Below are positions 25,790 through 35,024 of a DNA stretch of 64,000 bases, one piece after another. The notes under the pieces were generated by a model, which did not search any database, was not told the DNA's origin, and saw only the letters and a list, made by a program, of their open reading frames with translations. The stretch spans positions 62,001 through 126,000 of the forward strand of contig JANRIN010000090.1 in NCBI GenBank assembly GCA_033764965.1. Direction: 5' to 3'. This DNA comes from JSC-12 sp033764965 (GTDB taxonomy: Bacteria; Cyanobacteriota; Cyanobacteriia; Leptolyngbyales; Leptolyngbyaceae). Within the stretch, counting starts at the first letter, position 1; every line of letters begins with the position of its first letter. Both the position numbers and the translations under genes were made by a program.

Positions 25790-27496
25790 TCAGAAAGAGA
25801 AGGTGGTGCGGAGTACGCCGATCGTGATTGTGTCATTACTGGGGTTGTTATTGGGGTTGAATACCACAATCACACCCGGAGTGATGCTGATATTGTCATT
25901 GATCCGATAGCGATAAAACGCTTCTACGTGGGTAGTGCGTCCTGGTTGTCCGCCTTCTCCAGATGCGAATACATTACCGTTGCTAGCAAAGTCCGGCACG
26001 TTGCGACCCAAAGGCAAGTTGCTCTCGAAAATTGCCGGAGGCTGACCCACATAGATTCCACCTAAATGTCCGGCTCCAAATAGATCGGGGAAGTTTAGAA
26101 ATGCCATCCAGTTAATGGTTTTGACATTGCCAGAAAAGCCTTTCAGTTCAGAGTTGGTGTAACCAGCCCAACCGCCGATCGTGATGCGAGGGCTGATTCT
26201 CCAGGAAATGGTGCCGCCAAAGGCATTGGTTTGAATCGGTGCACGGACAAAGGGCGCGATCGCAGTTGGCAATGCCACTTGATCATCCCCGGTGCCAAAA
26301 CCCAGGAAGCCGGAGGGGGAGTAGGAATTGGCGTAGCTGAGGGCAATGTCGATCGTGTCGGTAGGCGCAATAGTTAACTGGGCACCCACAGTTGTGCCGC
26401 CATTTTGTCCGCCAAACAATCCACCGTTTGCCGGATCTTCGGGGCGGTTGGCGAAGTACACACCCTGTAACGAGAAGCGAGGACCAATCTGCCAGTCAAA
26501 CCCCAAACCCGCATTGTTGCCGCTGCCTCCACTGGAGCCAATGTTCAAGACGGGGTTGCGTTGCGCCAGGAAGGAAACAGGACCTTGCCCAGCGCTTTCA
26601 ATTCGGTTAGACCCTCGGAACACGTTAACCATGTTCACCCCTTCGGCTCCGGCAACAATGGCAAAGTTATTACCAAACAAGTGCCGAAACGTCAGGTCGC
26701 TCAATTGCACGCTGCCGCCTGTATCGCCTTCGTAGCCCAGTAGCACATTGTTTGTGAGCAGTTGGGAGTAACTTCTGCCTGTCCCTGCTTGCAAGCCAGT
26801 GAATAACAGACTGCGCTCACTCAATGCCGTGAACAGGCTGAGTTGCACGTTGGTAATGACGTTGATTTGGTCGGAGTTGTCGTTAAAGTCAAATCCAGCC
26901 AGTTGGATATCGGGGCTGTTGCGCCCCTGCACCCCCATCACCACTTGCCCAAACAACTTGGTGGTTGTAGAAAATTGTTGTTTTTCCAGGGTGGCAGTGC
27001 GAACTTCTAAAGCCTCTGTGCGCCCCCGTAGCGCTGCCAATTCTGGAGCAAATTCTTCCACCATGCGCTTGAGTTTTTCCAGATCTTCTTTTCTGGCAAA
27101 ATCAGCCGTGCTGGAGGCAATCAGTTCTTGAATCTTGTCCAGGCAGGCGTTTAACCCAGCCGCAAACTCGTATCGGCTCAAGGCACGATTGCCGCGAAAG
27201 GTTTTATCGGGATAGCCCACAATACAACCGTAGCGCTCCACCAGGGATTGCAATGCCTGAAATGCCCAATCGGTTGGTCTAACATCAGTTAGTTGAGAGA
27301 CTGAGGTGACTTGATCCAAGCTGGAGAGTGATTCCTCTGAGGTGAGGTCGGCGACCGATCGCATCTCTGTTAAAGCAGATTCTTCTAAGAGTGGATCACT
27401 TGCCTGGGCGCGATCGCTCCCGATCGCCATAAAAAACCCCAGTACAGCTAAAGCAAATACCGGGGATGATTTTTTTGCAAATAACATCGTATTCAT
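25790..27496 (-). CDS. SLH-domain outer-membrane porin, second copy
   Basis: A 568-residue paralogue of the porin at 1467-3341. Signal peptide at residues 1-32, SLH domain at about 57-117 with nearly the same sequence (PTDWAFQAL, YGCIVGYPD, LSRYEFAAGL), then a coiled-coil stretch (about 120-170) and an OprB-type barrel ending in Phe (TTFSF). The first 180 residues of the two porins are much more alike than their barrels. Together they suggest channels with different solute preference sharing one wall-binding module. Expression may respond to nutrient state, but I see no clear Fur site. Confidence 0.92.
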   Translation of the reverse strand: MNTMLFAKKSSPVFALAVLGFFMAIGSDRAQASDPLLEESALTEMRSVADLTSEESLSSLDQVTSVSQLTDVRPTDWAFQALQSLVERYGCIVGYPDKTFRGNRALSRYEFAAGLNACLDKIQELIASSTADFARKEDLEKLKRMVEEFAPELAALRGRTEALEVRTATLEKQQFSTTTKLFGQVVMGVQGRNSPDIQLAGFDFNDNSDQINVITNVQLSLFTALSERSLLFTGLQAGTGRSYSQLLTNNVLLGYEGDTGGSVQLSDLTFRHLFGNNFAIVAGAEGVNMVNVFRGSNRIESAGQGPVSFLAQRNPVLNIGSSGGSGNNAGLGFDWQIGPRFSLQGVYFANRPEDPANGGLFGGQNGGTTVGAQLTIAPTDTIDIALSYANSYSPSGFLGFGTGDDQVALPTAIAPFVRAPIQTNAFGGTISWRISPRITIGGWAGYTNSELKGFSGNVKTINWMAFLNFPDLFGAGHLGGIYVGQPPAIFESNLPLGRNVPDFASNGNVFASGEGGQPGRTTHVEAFYRYRINDNISITPGVIVVFNPNNNPSNDTITIGVLRTTFSF

Positions 27497-27799
27497 TTTG
27501 TTAACTCCTTCTCCACACCATTAAGGGTTCCCATTCCTGGAGATGCCTCTACCAGCACAACATAATTTTTCAAAATTGCCAAATTTTTTTGGTGAGTTCA
27601 GGTAACAGTTTGAACTAGAAATTTCCTGATGATTTGCCTGGAAATCGGTAGATTGACGAAGCGTTTGTCTTGCCAATACTCCAATTGGACGGGTTATCCA
27701 GGGCAGAAAGTGTGGGCGGGTGATGCTGAACGTTTCATGCTTAAATGATTAAGACAGTTTAAAATCCTCATTGATTTGTGTAGTGATCGTCCTCTCTCT
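27497..27799. other. Divergent promoter region
   Basis: About 300 bases between the - strand porin and the + strand methyltransferase. It is AT-rich near 27560-27600 with runs of A and T. No gene or repeat was recognised. Confidence 0.5.
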
Positions 27800-28459
27800 A
27801 TGCCTAAAGTCAAGCCAATTAAGCTTCGTTTACCACCCAAGGGAGCTTTAGTCCCCAACAATTCCGACGATCCCCTGAAGTATTACTACGTGCCCTTTGT
27901 CGGTGGGCTTTACATTAACCGAATCAACATTGCCTTAGGTTTACTACAAGGGCATTACTTTGAGAATGTTTTAGAAATTGGGTATGGGAGTGGCGTGCTG
28001 ATGCCCACCCTATGCCAGATGAGTAAAGAGGTGCATGGAGTCGATTTGGGCAGCGATCCTCACGCGATCGGGCAGAGACTTGCGAATTTAGGATGCTACC
28101 CGAAACTTTCTCCAGGAGAGCCCGATCATCTCCTGTTCGACGATAATTCGTTTGATTTGATTGTTACGATTTCAGTTTTAGAACACATTAAACAGATTGC
28201 ACCCTTTTTAAAGGAGATTCATCGGGTGCTAAAACCTGGCGGACAGTTACTTGTGGGAATGCCTGCTGTAAACAAAACGATGGGCTACTTGTTTCAAGCG
28301 ATCGGCTTCCCTGGCATCGATGAACATCATGTAACCTCCCCAGAGGAGATGGCTGCGGCAGCAAGACCTATCTTTGAGCTACAATCAGTTGCCAAGCTTC
28401 CGAGCTTTTTACCAGGAAATATTTATCTATACAAGGCTTTCTGCTTCAGAAAACCTTGA
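27800..28459 (+). CDS. Class I SAM methyltransferase
   Basis: A 219-residue Methyltransf_11-type enzyme. Motif I is VLEIGYGSGVLMP (about 62-74), the acidic post-I loop is VHGVDLGSDP, and IVTISVLEHIKQ plus the RVLKPGGQLLVGMP motif complete the fold. It has no membrane segment. An in-frame TTG at 27776 would add eight residues; the ATG at 27800 is preferred. It is the first gene of the + strand locus ending at 33692, whose other members are glycosyltransferase or methyltransferase proteins, so a sugar or lipid-linked glycan is the likely acceptor (inference). Confidence 0.85.
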   Translation: MPKVKPIKLRLPPKGALVPNNSDDPLKYYYVPFVGGLYINRINIALGLLQGHYFENVLEIGYGSGVLMPTLCQMSKEVHGVDLGSDPHAIGQRLANLGCYPKLSPGEPDHLLFDDNSFDLIVTISVLEHIKQIAPFLKEIHRVLKPGGQLLVGMPAVNKTMGYLFQAIGFPGIDEHHVTSPEEMAAAARPIFELQSVAKLPSFLPGNIYLYKAFCFRKP

Positions 28460-28499
28460 TTCAGCGTGGTGAGAAATCAACTTGTGGTGAGAGGAGAGT

Positions 28500-29969
28500 A
28501 TGCAAACGTCAACCGTGTATCAGTCCCTTGCGAGAGTCGATCGCAGAAGCGATCTAGAGAAGTGGAGAAAACGCAACTATTATTACTATCGAGACATTGA
28601 AAGCTACTACCGTTTCCTAGTTCAGCCCAATGCTCAAGTTCTAGAGGCTGGTTCAGGCTTAGGTAATTTGCTATCTGAAGTTCGTCCCCGGTATGGCTTG
28701 GGCATTGACTTGAACACTGTTGCAGTGGACAACGCCCGAGAAAAGTTTCCTCATCTCAATTTCCGCGTAGAAAATGTAGAAAACTTCTCCGCAAAAACTG
28801 ATTTCGACTATCGAGGCACAGCAAACCCAGCTAACTGTTTTGATTACATCATCCTGGCAAACACAGTTAGCTACATCGAAAATATTCAGAAGGCATTCAA
28901 AAATCTACGCGCAGTTTCTCAACCGTCCACCCGCGTTATCCTCACGTTTCATAACCCAGCCTGGGAAGCGATTCTCAAACTGGCAACTATAACGGGTCAG
29001 CGAATGCCACTGCCGCCGCTGAATTGGTTAAGTGCAGCGGATATCACCAATCTGCTCGAACTGACTGATTTTGAGGTGGTTTCTCATAGTAAGCGCTTCC
29101 TATTTCCTCGCCGTGTTCCGGGTTTAGCCTGGTTCTTTAATCGCGTGTTAGCTCCACTCCCGTTGATTAATCGGCTTTGCTTAACGGAGTATCTGGTAGC
29201 GCGACCCAAACCGATTCAATCTGAGCGTCAACTTCCTGTGCATTTGCAAAAAACCTGTTCAGTGATTGTGCCCGCTCGCAATGAGGCAGGCAACATTGAG
29301 AGTTGTATTACCCGCTTACCCCGGATGGGTGCCCATACCGAGGTCATCTTTATTGAAGGTCATTCCAGTGACAATACCTGGGAAGAAATTCAGCGGGTAC
29401 AAGCTAAGTATCGCGACCAGTGGGATATTAAAATTTGTCAGCAGCAAGGCAAAGGAAAGGGAGATGCGGTTCGTCAGGGATTTGAGATGGCGACCGGCGA
29501 TGTGCTGATGATTTTGGACTCTGATCTGACGGTCAAGCCAGAAGATCTGCCGGACTTTTTCGAAGCCGTTGCTTCTGGGCAATGCGAAATGGCAAATGGT
29601 TGCCGTCTCATTTATCCGGTCAGCGCTAAGGCAATGCCTTTGATAAATCGGATGGCAAATCGCTTTTTTGCCTGGTTGCTCTCGTACTTGTTGAACATCA
29701 AGATCAAAGATTCTCTGTGTGGCACAAAGGTAATTTCAAGGGAGAATTACCTCAAGATTGCAGAGAATCGCTCGTACTTTGGTGAATTCGATCCGTTTGG
29801 AGATTTTGATCTCCTGTTTGGTGCTGCCAAGCTATCCCTAAAAATTAAGGATATCCCAGTCCGCTATGTTCCCAGAGTGTATGGTAGCTCCAACATTCAA
29901 CACTTTAAGGAAGGACTTGTGCTACTCAAGATGTGTCTTTATGCAGCGAAAAAGGTCAAGTTCATCTAG
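28500..29969 (+). CDS. Methyltransferase fused to a family 2 glycosyltransferase
   Basis: A 489-residue two-domain protein. Residues 40-235 are a class I methyltransferase (VLEAGSGLG at 47-55; the acidic GIDLN at 68-72). Residues 253-489 are a GT2 domain starting CSVIVPARNEAGN, with GHSSDNT and the metal-binding D340-S-D342, and ending in a region without membrane helices. The GT2 type resembles dolichol/undecaprenyl-phosphate sugar transferases. A methyltransferase and a glycosyltransferase in one chain suggests sequential work on the same glycan or on the lipid carrier. It starts 40 bases after the previous gene. Confidence 0.9.
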   Translation: MQTSTVYQSLARVDRRSDLEKWRKRNYYYYRDIESYYRFLVQPNAQVLEAGSGLGNLLSEVRPRYGLGIDLNTVAVDNAREKFPHLNFRVENVENFSAKTDFDYRGTANPANCFDYIILANTVSYIENIQKAFKNLRAVSQPSTRVILTFHNPAWEAILKLATITGQRMPLPPLNWLSAADITNLLELTDFEVVSHSKRFLFPRRVPGLAWFFNRVLAPLPLINRLCLTEYLVARPKPIQSERQLPVHLQKTCSVIVPARNEAGNIESCITRLPRMGAHTEVIFIEGHSSDNTWEEIQRVQAKYRDQWDIKICQQQGKGKGDAVRQGFEMATGDVLMILDSDLTVKPEDLPDFFEAVASGQCEMANGCRLIYPVSAKAMPLINRMANRFFAWLLSYLLNIKIKDSLCGTKVISRENYLKIAENRSYFGEFDPFGDFDLLFGAAKLSLKIKDIPVRYVPRVYGSSNIQHFKEGLVLLKMCLYAAKKVKFI

Positions 29970-30025
29970 TTCTTCCCTTCATCTTGAGACAGCCGTTTGA
30001 CTAATTAGCCTGTAGCAAAGGGATT

Positions 30026-30820
30026 ATGGTACTCGCTACCCTACTAAATCAACTTCGATTGCCCGAAAGTTTCGAGATCTCGGATCTGGATGAGCCAGCA
30101 AATATCCATATTTTGCGAAAAATCATTCAGCGCAAACCTTTTCTCTACAACACCTACCGGAGCTTTTATCACCAGCTTCTACGGGCGATCGAACAGGTTC
30201 CAGAGGGAGAAGTGGTTGAGCTAGGGAGTGGAGCTAGTTTTTTGCAGAAGTATGCCCCCCAGATTACAACCTCGGATGTTTTGCCTTACGAGGGGGTCGA
30301 TCGAGTATTTTCTGCTCTAGATATGCCGTTTAGTGATTCCACCGTTGCTGCGTTTGTGATGGTGGATGTGTTTCATCACCTGCAAGATTCAAGACAGTTT
30401 TTCCAGGCAGCCCTGCGGTGTTTAAAGCCAGGGGGGAAAATTGTGATGGTTGAACCAGCCAATACAGCCTGGTCTCGCTTTGTTTACACCAACTTTCATC
30501 ATGAGCCGTTTGAGACTCGTGGTTGGTGGGGGTTTGACACAGGTGGACCGCTTTCTGGCGCAAACATGGCGCTCCCGTGGATTGTTTTTTGCCGCGATCG
30601 CCGCCAATTTCAAGCAGAATTTCCTGGATTGAGAATTTGCACCATTCGGATTCACACTCCGTTTAGATACTTGCTGAGTGGAGGATTGAGTTTTCGGCAG
30701 TTGCTGCCATCCTGGACATACCCCCTGGTTGAAGCGATTGAATCTCTTTTGACTCCTGTCAATTCTTACTTAGGGATGTTCATGACAATTGAATTGGAAA
30801 AGATTGACTCGACGAAATGA
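30026..30820 (+). CDS. Class I SAM methyltransferase
   Basis: A 264-residue enzyme. Motif I is EVVELGSGASFLQ (about 65-77), without the usual second glycine turn. MVDVFHHLQDSRQF and RCLKPGGKIVMVEPAN follow, and a C-terminal helical and aromatic segment (TPFRYLLSGGLSFRQLLPSWTYPLVEAIES) may contact the acceptor or the membrane. It lies 56 bases after the fusion gene and 55 before the membrane protein, on the same strand, supporting cotranscription. Confidence 0.82.
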   Translation: MVLATLLNQLRLPESFEISDLDEPANIHILRKIIQRKPFLYNTYRSFYHQLLRAIEQVPEGEVVELGSGASFLQKYAPQITTSDVLPYEGVDRVFSALDMPFSDSTVAAFVMVDVFHHLQDSRQFFQAALRCLKPGGKIVMVEPANTAWSRFVYTNFHHEPFETRGWWGFDTGGPLSGANMALPWIVFCRDRRQFQAEFPGLRICTIRIHTPFRYLLSGGLSFRQLLPSWTYPLVEAIESLLTPVNSYLGMFMTIELEKIDSTK

Positions 30821-30875
30821 GCATAGTTGACGGCTACCATTCCTATTTCTATTTTCTCGTTGAGAGTTTCATCAA

Positions 30876-33692
30876 ATGTTGGCATTCGGACTAGCAATCT
30901 TGCTACTTGCCTTTTGGGTAATCTTGGGGTTAGCCGTTTTGTCCTTGCTCGACCATCAGAGCAGCCATTCCTTGCGGACGCTGTTGGTCGCTCCAGTTGT
31001 GGGAGTGGCAGTAACCCTGGTATCGGTGTTCACCCTGAATCGGCTGGGTATCCCAATTGGGCAGTTTGGGTTGGGCTTGGCGATCGGATTGTTTGTTGCG
31101 GCGATCGGTGTACTCTGGCGAACAAAACTCAAACTCAATTGGCGAGACTATGCTCCATTCGTCGGTATTTTTCTGCTGGCTTTTTGCCTGACCGGATGGC
31201 CCCTGTTGAAATTTGGCTTCGACTGGGCTAGCTACGGAAACGCTGACATGACAACTTACTATGTTCAATCCGCCCAACGGTTCCTTCATCACGGTTTTTT
31301 TGAGCCACCCGGAACTGACTTTACCAGCGGGCGGGATTACAGCTTTGACACCTGGTTCATCCAAATTAAAGGGCATCGGGTCGGAGGTGAGTTGTTGTTG
31401 GCATGGGTCACTAGCCTGGTCGGGCTGACTCCCGTGCATACGGCGATGCCATTGCTAGTCGCGCTCAACGTCGCCTTGATTAGTGTGACAGGGGGATTGG
31501 TCTGTGATGGCAAGCATGGTCGTGTGGCGGCTCTCCTCACCTGTGGACTACTGAGTGTTTCAGCCCTGACAACATTGAGCGTTTTGCAACAGTTATTAGC
31601 TCAAGTGCTGGGTATCGGGTTGTTGATTGGTTGCATCATATTGCTGGCACGTCCGTTCGCTCCTACAAAACGTTGGGTTAGTGTACGCTACGGTGTTTTA
31701 GTGGGGGTGCTGGTCGCAGCATTATTTGTTGCCTATCAGGAAGTGTTTCCGTTTTTGGTTGCTGTTTTGTTGCTATACGTAGCGATCGGGGTATGGCGAA
31801 AACAGTCGGCTATCAAGCCCATGCTCCCGATGCTGGTGATAGTTTGCATCACTGCGTTAGCCTTACTCCGAGGCTATTTTATTAGTTTTATCCAATATTC
31901 ATTATTTTTTACTACAGACTCCCGGATGGTGGAGGCGTATGGGCTGGAGCAAGCAGATTTAAACCGTTTGATCTTTCCCCACTTGTTTGTTCCCAGCGCC
32001 CTCAGTATGTTTTGGGGTATTACCGATTTTTCAGTTTTAGGATCCGAGCCTTGGCTCTCTTTGAGCATTATTTTGGGTGGGGTTCTCTTACTTTTTGTCG
32101 CTGTTGCTGCGGTTCGCCAAGCCTGGTCAGGGCAACCGATCGGCATCATCACTGTGATTATGCTTGCTCTGGGGGGAGTGCTATTTATTCGGACAACCGA
32201 CTATGGCTTGAATAAGCTATCTATGGTGATTCAGCCATTCCTTTTTGGCTCTTTTGCCGTAGCAATTCCGACCCTGCTGCAAATCCAGGCAGTCCGAATC
32301 ATCCCGTTGGTACTGTTAGCTGTGTTGAACTTTAGTACGCAGCAAGGCTATATGCAAACGAGTATTGACTCAGGCAATGCGTTTGTTGAGATACCCAAAG
32401 CAACTCAATCCAGACTTTACTCTGAACTAAAAAACTTAGTTGATTCGATGTCATCTCAGCACTTAGCTGTGGAGACATCAAATTTCTCGCTATCAGGGGT
32501 GCTTTCGATATTCACTCGCGGTAAAGCTACGACGTTTGTCAGTGAACCTTCCCGTTCCTTTAACTTGACTTCTTTGACGGACGCCGGAGGGCAGGATAGC
32601 CGCAGCTTTGATTTGCATGACCCACAAAATGCAACTGCCAAAAATCAATTCAACTTTTTTGAGAGTCAATTTAAGTTGACACAAGCGGTGATGGGGCAAA
32701 AGGATGCAATGTTGCTTTCTATGCAACCGCAACAAGGACTGTTTAACCGTTGGCATTACGATGCAAACAGTGAAACAAACTTCGATCTGCGCCCATTGGG
32801 GCAAGTAACGAACTTTTTAGCCTTTAACCGTTCTCGCCTTGGTCCGCATTACTTTTCCTCCATTAATGAAAGATTTGTTGCCGCATTTTACAAGCTGGAG
32901 CGGGATGTCGCCTTTAAGGGGCGCAGTATGGCAGCGCTTGGACAGCATCTCCTATTCCGGGTGATTAATCCTTCTCCCGCCCCACGATTCACTTTAAGTA
33001 TTAGCAACAGCTATGCCAGTGATGGCAGCAATGAATTACCTCCAGTTGCAGCGATCGGTACAGAGCGCCAACTTTTTCCGATTATCGGTAGAGGGTCAGC
33101 CCGTGTTTTCTCAGCCCCGCTCAATCCACAATTGGTTGATGAAGTTCCTTACTTAGGGATTGATCTGGGGCGCGAGGGGAAAGCGTTTGATGTGCTCAGG
33201 ACTGGGTTGATGCAGCTTTATGGTAGACGCATTTCCCTGGATCCCAGAGCGGTTGTGGCATTTGGGCGAGATATTTCTTTAATCTCTGAACAGGACTACA
33301 CGGCGCTGGTCCCACCAACTCAGCTCAAAACCTTTCCAGATGACTTAGGAAATAAAAATCTGGAGTATTCAGGCTTGTACGAGGATGGCTGGGTTTCTGA
33401 AGCGGCTTTTGTCAGCTTAAGCCAGACTAATGAAACGGCGGCGCTAAGAATTCAGGGGATGGTTCCGGCGATCGGGGATCAATCATTTACAACCGAGGTG
33501 ACTATCGCGATCGATGGAAAGCCCGTTGGTAGCCAGCTTCTGAAACTGGGAGATTTTGATATTCAATTGCCCGTACCTCCAAAAGCACAGCGGCAGCGGG
33601 TTGACTTGCGCTTTTCTCAATTGCAATCTCTCCCAGGAGGGGACAAGAGACCCGTGGCAGCAAAACTAAAATTCATCGGATTTGTGAATTGA
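30876..33692 (+). CDS. Large polytopic membrane protein with soluble C-terminal half (GT-C-like)
   Basis: A 938-residue protein. Residues 1-490 contain about twelve hydrophobic segments. The first large non-membrane loop (about 105-170) includes GFDWASYGNADMTTYY, whose acidic residues recall the catalytic loop of GT-C glycosyltransferases using lipid-linked sugars. Residues about 490-938 are soluble and beta-rich, with a likely beta-sandwich at the end (FTTEVTIAIDGKPVGSQLL to KLKFIGFVN) as in glycan-binding domains. I cannot name the exact family. As last gene of the locus it probably transfers or processes the glycan at the outer face of the inner membrane. Confidence 0.75.
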   Translation: MLAFGLAILLLAFWVILGLAVLSLLDHQSSHSLRTLLVAPVVGVAVTLVSVFTLNRLGIPIGQFGLGLAIGLFVAAIGVLWRTKLKLNWRDYAPFVGIFLLAFCLTGWPLLKFGFDWASYGNADMTTYYVQSAQRFLHHGFFEPPGTDFTSGRDYSFDTWFIQIKGHRVGGELLLAWVTSLVGLTPVHTAMPLLVALNVALISVTGGLVCDGKHGRVAALLTCGLLSVSALTTLSVLQQLLAQVLGIGLLIGCIILLARPFAPTKRWVSVRYGVLVGVLVAALFVAYQEVFPFLVAVLLLYVAIGVWRKQSAIKPMLPMLVIVCITALALLRGYFISFIQYSLFFTTDSRMVEAYGLEQADLNRLIFPHLFVPSALSMFWGITDFSVLGSEPWLSLSIILGGVLLLFVAVAAVRQAWSGQPIGIITVIMLALGGVLFIRTTDYGLNKLSMVIQPFLFGSFAVAIPTLLQIQAVRIIPLVLLAVLNFSTQQGYMQTSIDSGNAFVEIPKATQSRLYSELKNLVDSMSSQHLAVETSNFSLSGVLSIFTRGKATTFVSEPSRSFNLTSLTDAGGQDSRSFDLHDPQNATAKNQFNFFESQFKLTQAVMGQKDAMLLSMQPQQGLFNRWHYDANSETNFDLRPLGQVTNFLAFNRSRLGPHYFSSINERFVAAFYKLERDVAFKGRSMAALGQHLLFRVINPSPAPRFTLSISNSYASDGSNELPPVAAIGTERQLFPIIGRGSARVFSAPLNPQLVDEVPYLGIDLGREGKAFDVLRTGLMQLYGRRISLDPRAVVAFGRDISLISEQDYTALVPPTQLKTFPDDLGNKNLEYSGLYEDGWVSEAAFVSLSQTNETAALRIQGMVPAIGDQSFTTEVTIAIDGKPVGSQLLKLGDFDIQLPVPPKAQRQRVDLRFSQLQSLPGGDKRPVAAKLKFIGFVN

Positions 33693-33700
33693 TCGATTTA

Positions 33701-33811
33701 GGAATGAGAATTAATTAACATCGAGAAGTTGTCATTCTGGGCAGTTAGCGAAGAATCGCAGAGATGCTTCACTTCGCTCTGCTTGTTCAGCATGGCAAAC
33801 TCCGGATGTTA
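33701..33811. repeat. 111-bp repeat element, copy A
   Basis: The element starts GGAATGAGAATTAATTAAC and ends CTCCGGATGTTA. Apart from its core it matches the reverse complement of 36858-36968 at all but four positions. The 13-base core GGGCAGTTAGCGA, bounded by ATTCT and AGAAT, is in the opposite orientation compared with copy B. It includes the words GATGCTTC and TTCGCT typical of dispersed cyanobacterial repeats. Confidence 0.9.
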
Positions 33812-33898
33812 GTGACCTCACGATTCTTAGCTGCCAGACGAGAGCCACTTGATCAAATACGCTTCATCAAATATGCCTGTCCATTGCGACTAGCAGAG

Positions 33899-34858
33899 CT
33901 ACACCACGACTCTAGCAACGACGGTGCGATGTCGGGGGCTGTTTGGGGTGATGGTGGGTGGCTCAAATCCTGCTTCGACGAGAGCCTGTTCCACATCTAG
34001 AGAGAAGTACTGATCTAAATAGGGTTCAGTGCTTTTGAGCAGAGTCAGGATATAGGGAGGCATCTCGGCATAAATTTTTGATTTGGGGTTCATATCCATA
34101 AAGGCAAAATAGCCACCGGGACGCAGCAAGCGACGAGCTTCTTGAAAAACAGAAATTGCTGCGGATTGGGGCAATTCATGAAACAGAAGGCAGGCGGACA
34201 CTAAATCGAACGATCGTTCCGGCAATCCAGTTGCCTCTGCCTGAGCATGAATCCAGGTGGGCAGGAGAGCACTCCTTGTGGTTCCTTGCAAACGAGTGCC
34301 ATTGCCCGCCGATCGCATTTCTGTGCGGTATTTCGCGATTGCCAGAAAATAAGGAGACAAATCAACTCCCGTCAGGTTGGCATCTGGGAATGCTGCTTGC
34401 AACGCAAACGTACTCATCCCCACACTACAGCCCAAATCCACAATATCTCTGGGGATTTGGGCTAACTGGGGTTTCAAGGCAGCATGGTAGCTTTGCCGTA
34501 ACCGCAAATCCCCTTCTGCTCCAGCGTCTTGCCAAATGCGAGCATGAACTGCATGAGCTGCAACTTCGACCTCCAGCGCAGGCTCCCAACCCAAGTTGCC
34601 TTCTTCATAGGCATGGAACGACGTGAGGTAATATTCGGGGTAAGTTAAATCTTTTTGCTGCACAGCCGCTAAATCCCTGCTCCAATCCCGTGCTTTCAAG
34701 GCATCCACTTCTTCCAGCCAGGGCACACCAATTGAGTCCGCTCGTTTGATCATCATTTTGCGGGCTTGATATTTTGCCAAACTCGCTAAGGGTTTAATGG
34801 CAAGAATACCGTTGACAAGGCGAGAAGTCAGGGTCGGAGCGGATGCGATCGTAGTCAT
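33899..34858 (-). CDS. Class I SAM methyltransferase, paralogue of the gene at 4992
   Basis: A 319-residue enzyme. After a helical N-terminal segment (about 1-125), the methyltransferase domain has motif I IVDLGCSVGMST (about 142-153), TGVDLSPYFLAIAKYR, and LVSACLLFHELP, then RRLLRPGGYFAFMDM. The same order and the HEL/HET motif are found in the protein at 4992, so the two are paralogues. It lies between the two inverted 111-bp elements. The substrate is unknown. It is divergent from the M23 peptidase. Confidence 0.82.
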   Translation of the reverse strand: MTTIASAPTLTSRLVNGILAIKPLASLAKYQARKMMIKRADSIGVPWLEEVDALKARDWSRDLAAVQQKDLTYPEYYLTSFHAYEEGNLGWEPALEVEVAAHAVHARIWQDAGAEGDLRLRQSYHAALKPQLAQIPRDIVDLGCSVGMSTFALQAAFPDANLTGVDLSPYFLAIAKYRTEMRSAGNGTRLQGTTRSALLPTWIHAQAEATGLPERSFDLVSACLLFHELPQSAAISVFQEARRLLRPGGYFAFMDMNPKSKIYAEMPPYILTLLKSTEPYLDQYFSLDVEQALVEAGFEPPTITPNSPRHRTVVARVVV

Positions 34859-35024
34859 AGGCGAAATCTAAAGCATTATTTTGTAATTCAGCATCATTAT
34901 GACAAGAAAACGTGATGGACAAAACTTCATAAATTCCTCATGGTTTTCTACAATCATCCCCCGGATAGTGTAAAAGTTAACGAGTAACAATAAACCAAAC
35001 ATCCTTATTTCATCCCTCGAACGT

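Noticed and set aside
33764..34000. 78-codon + strand frame
   Set aside because: It begins in repeat copy A and then runs opposite the end of the methyltransferase gene.
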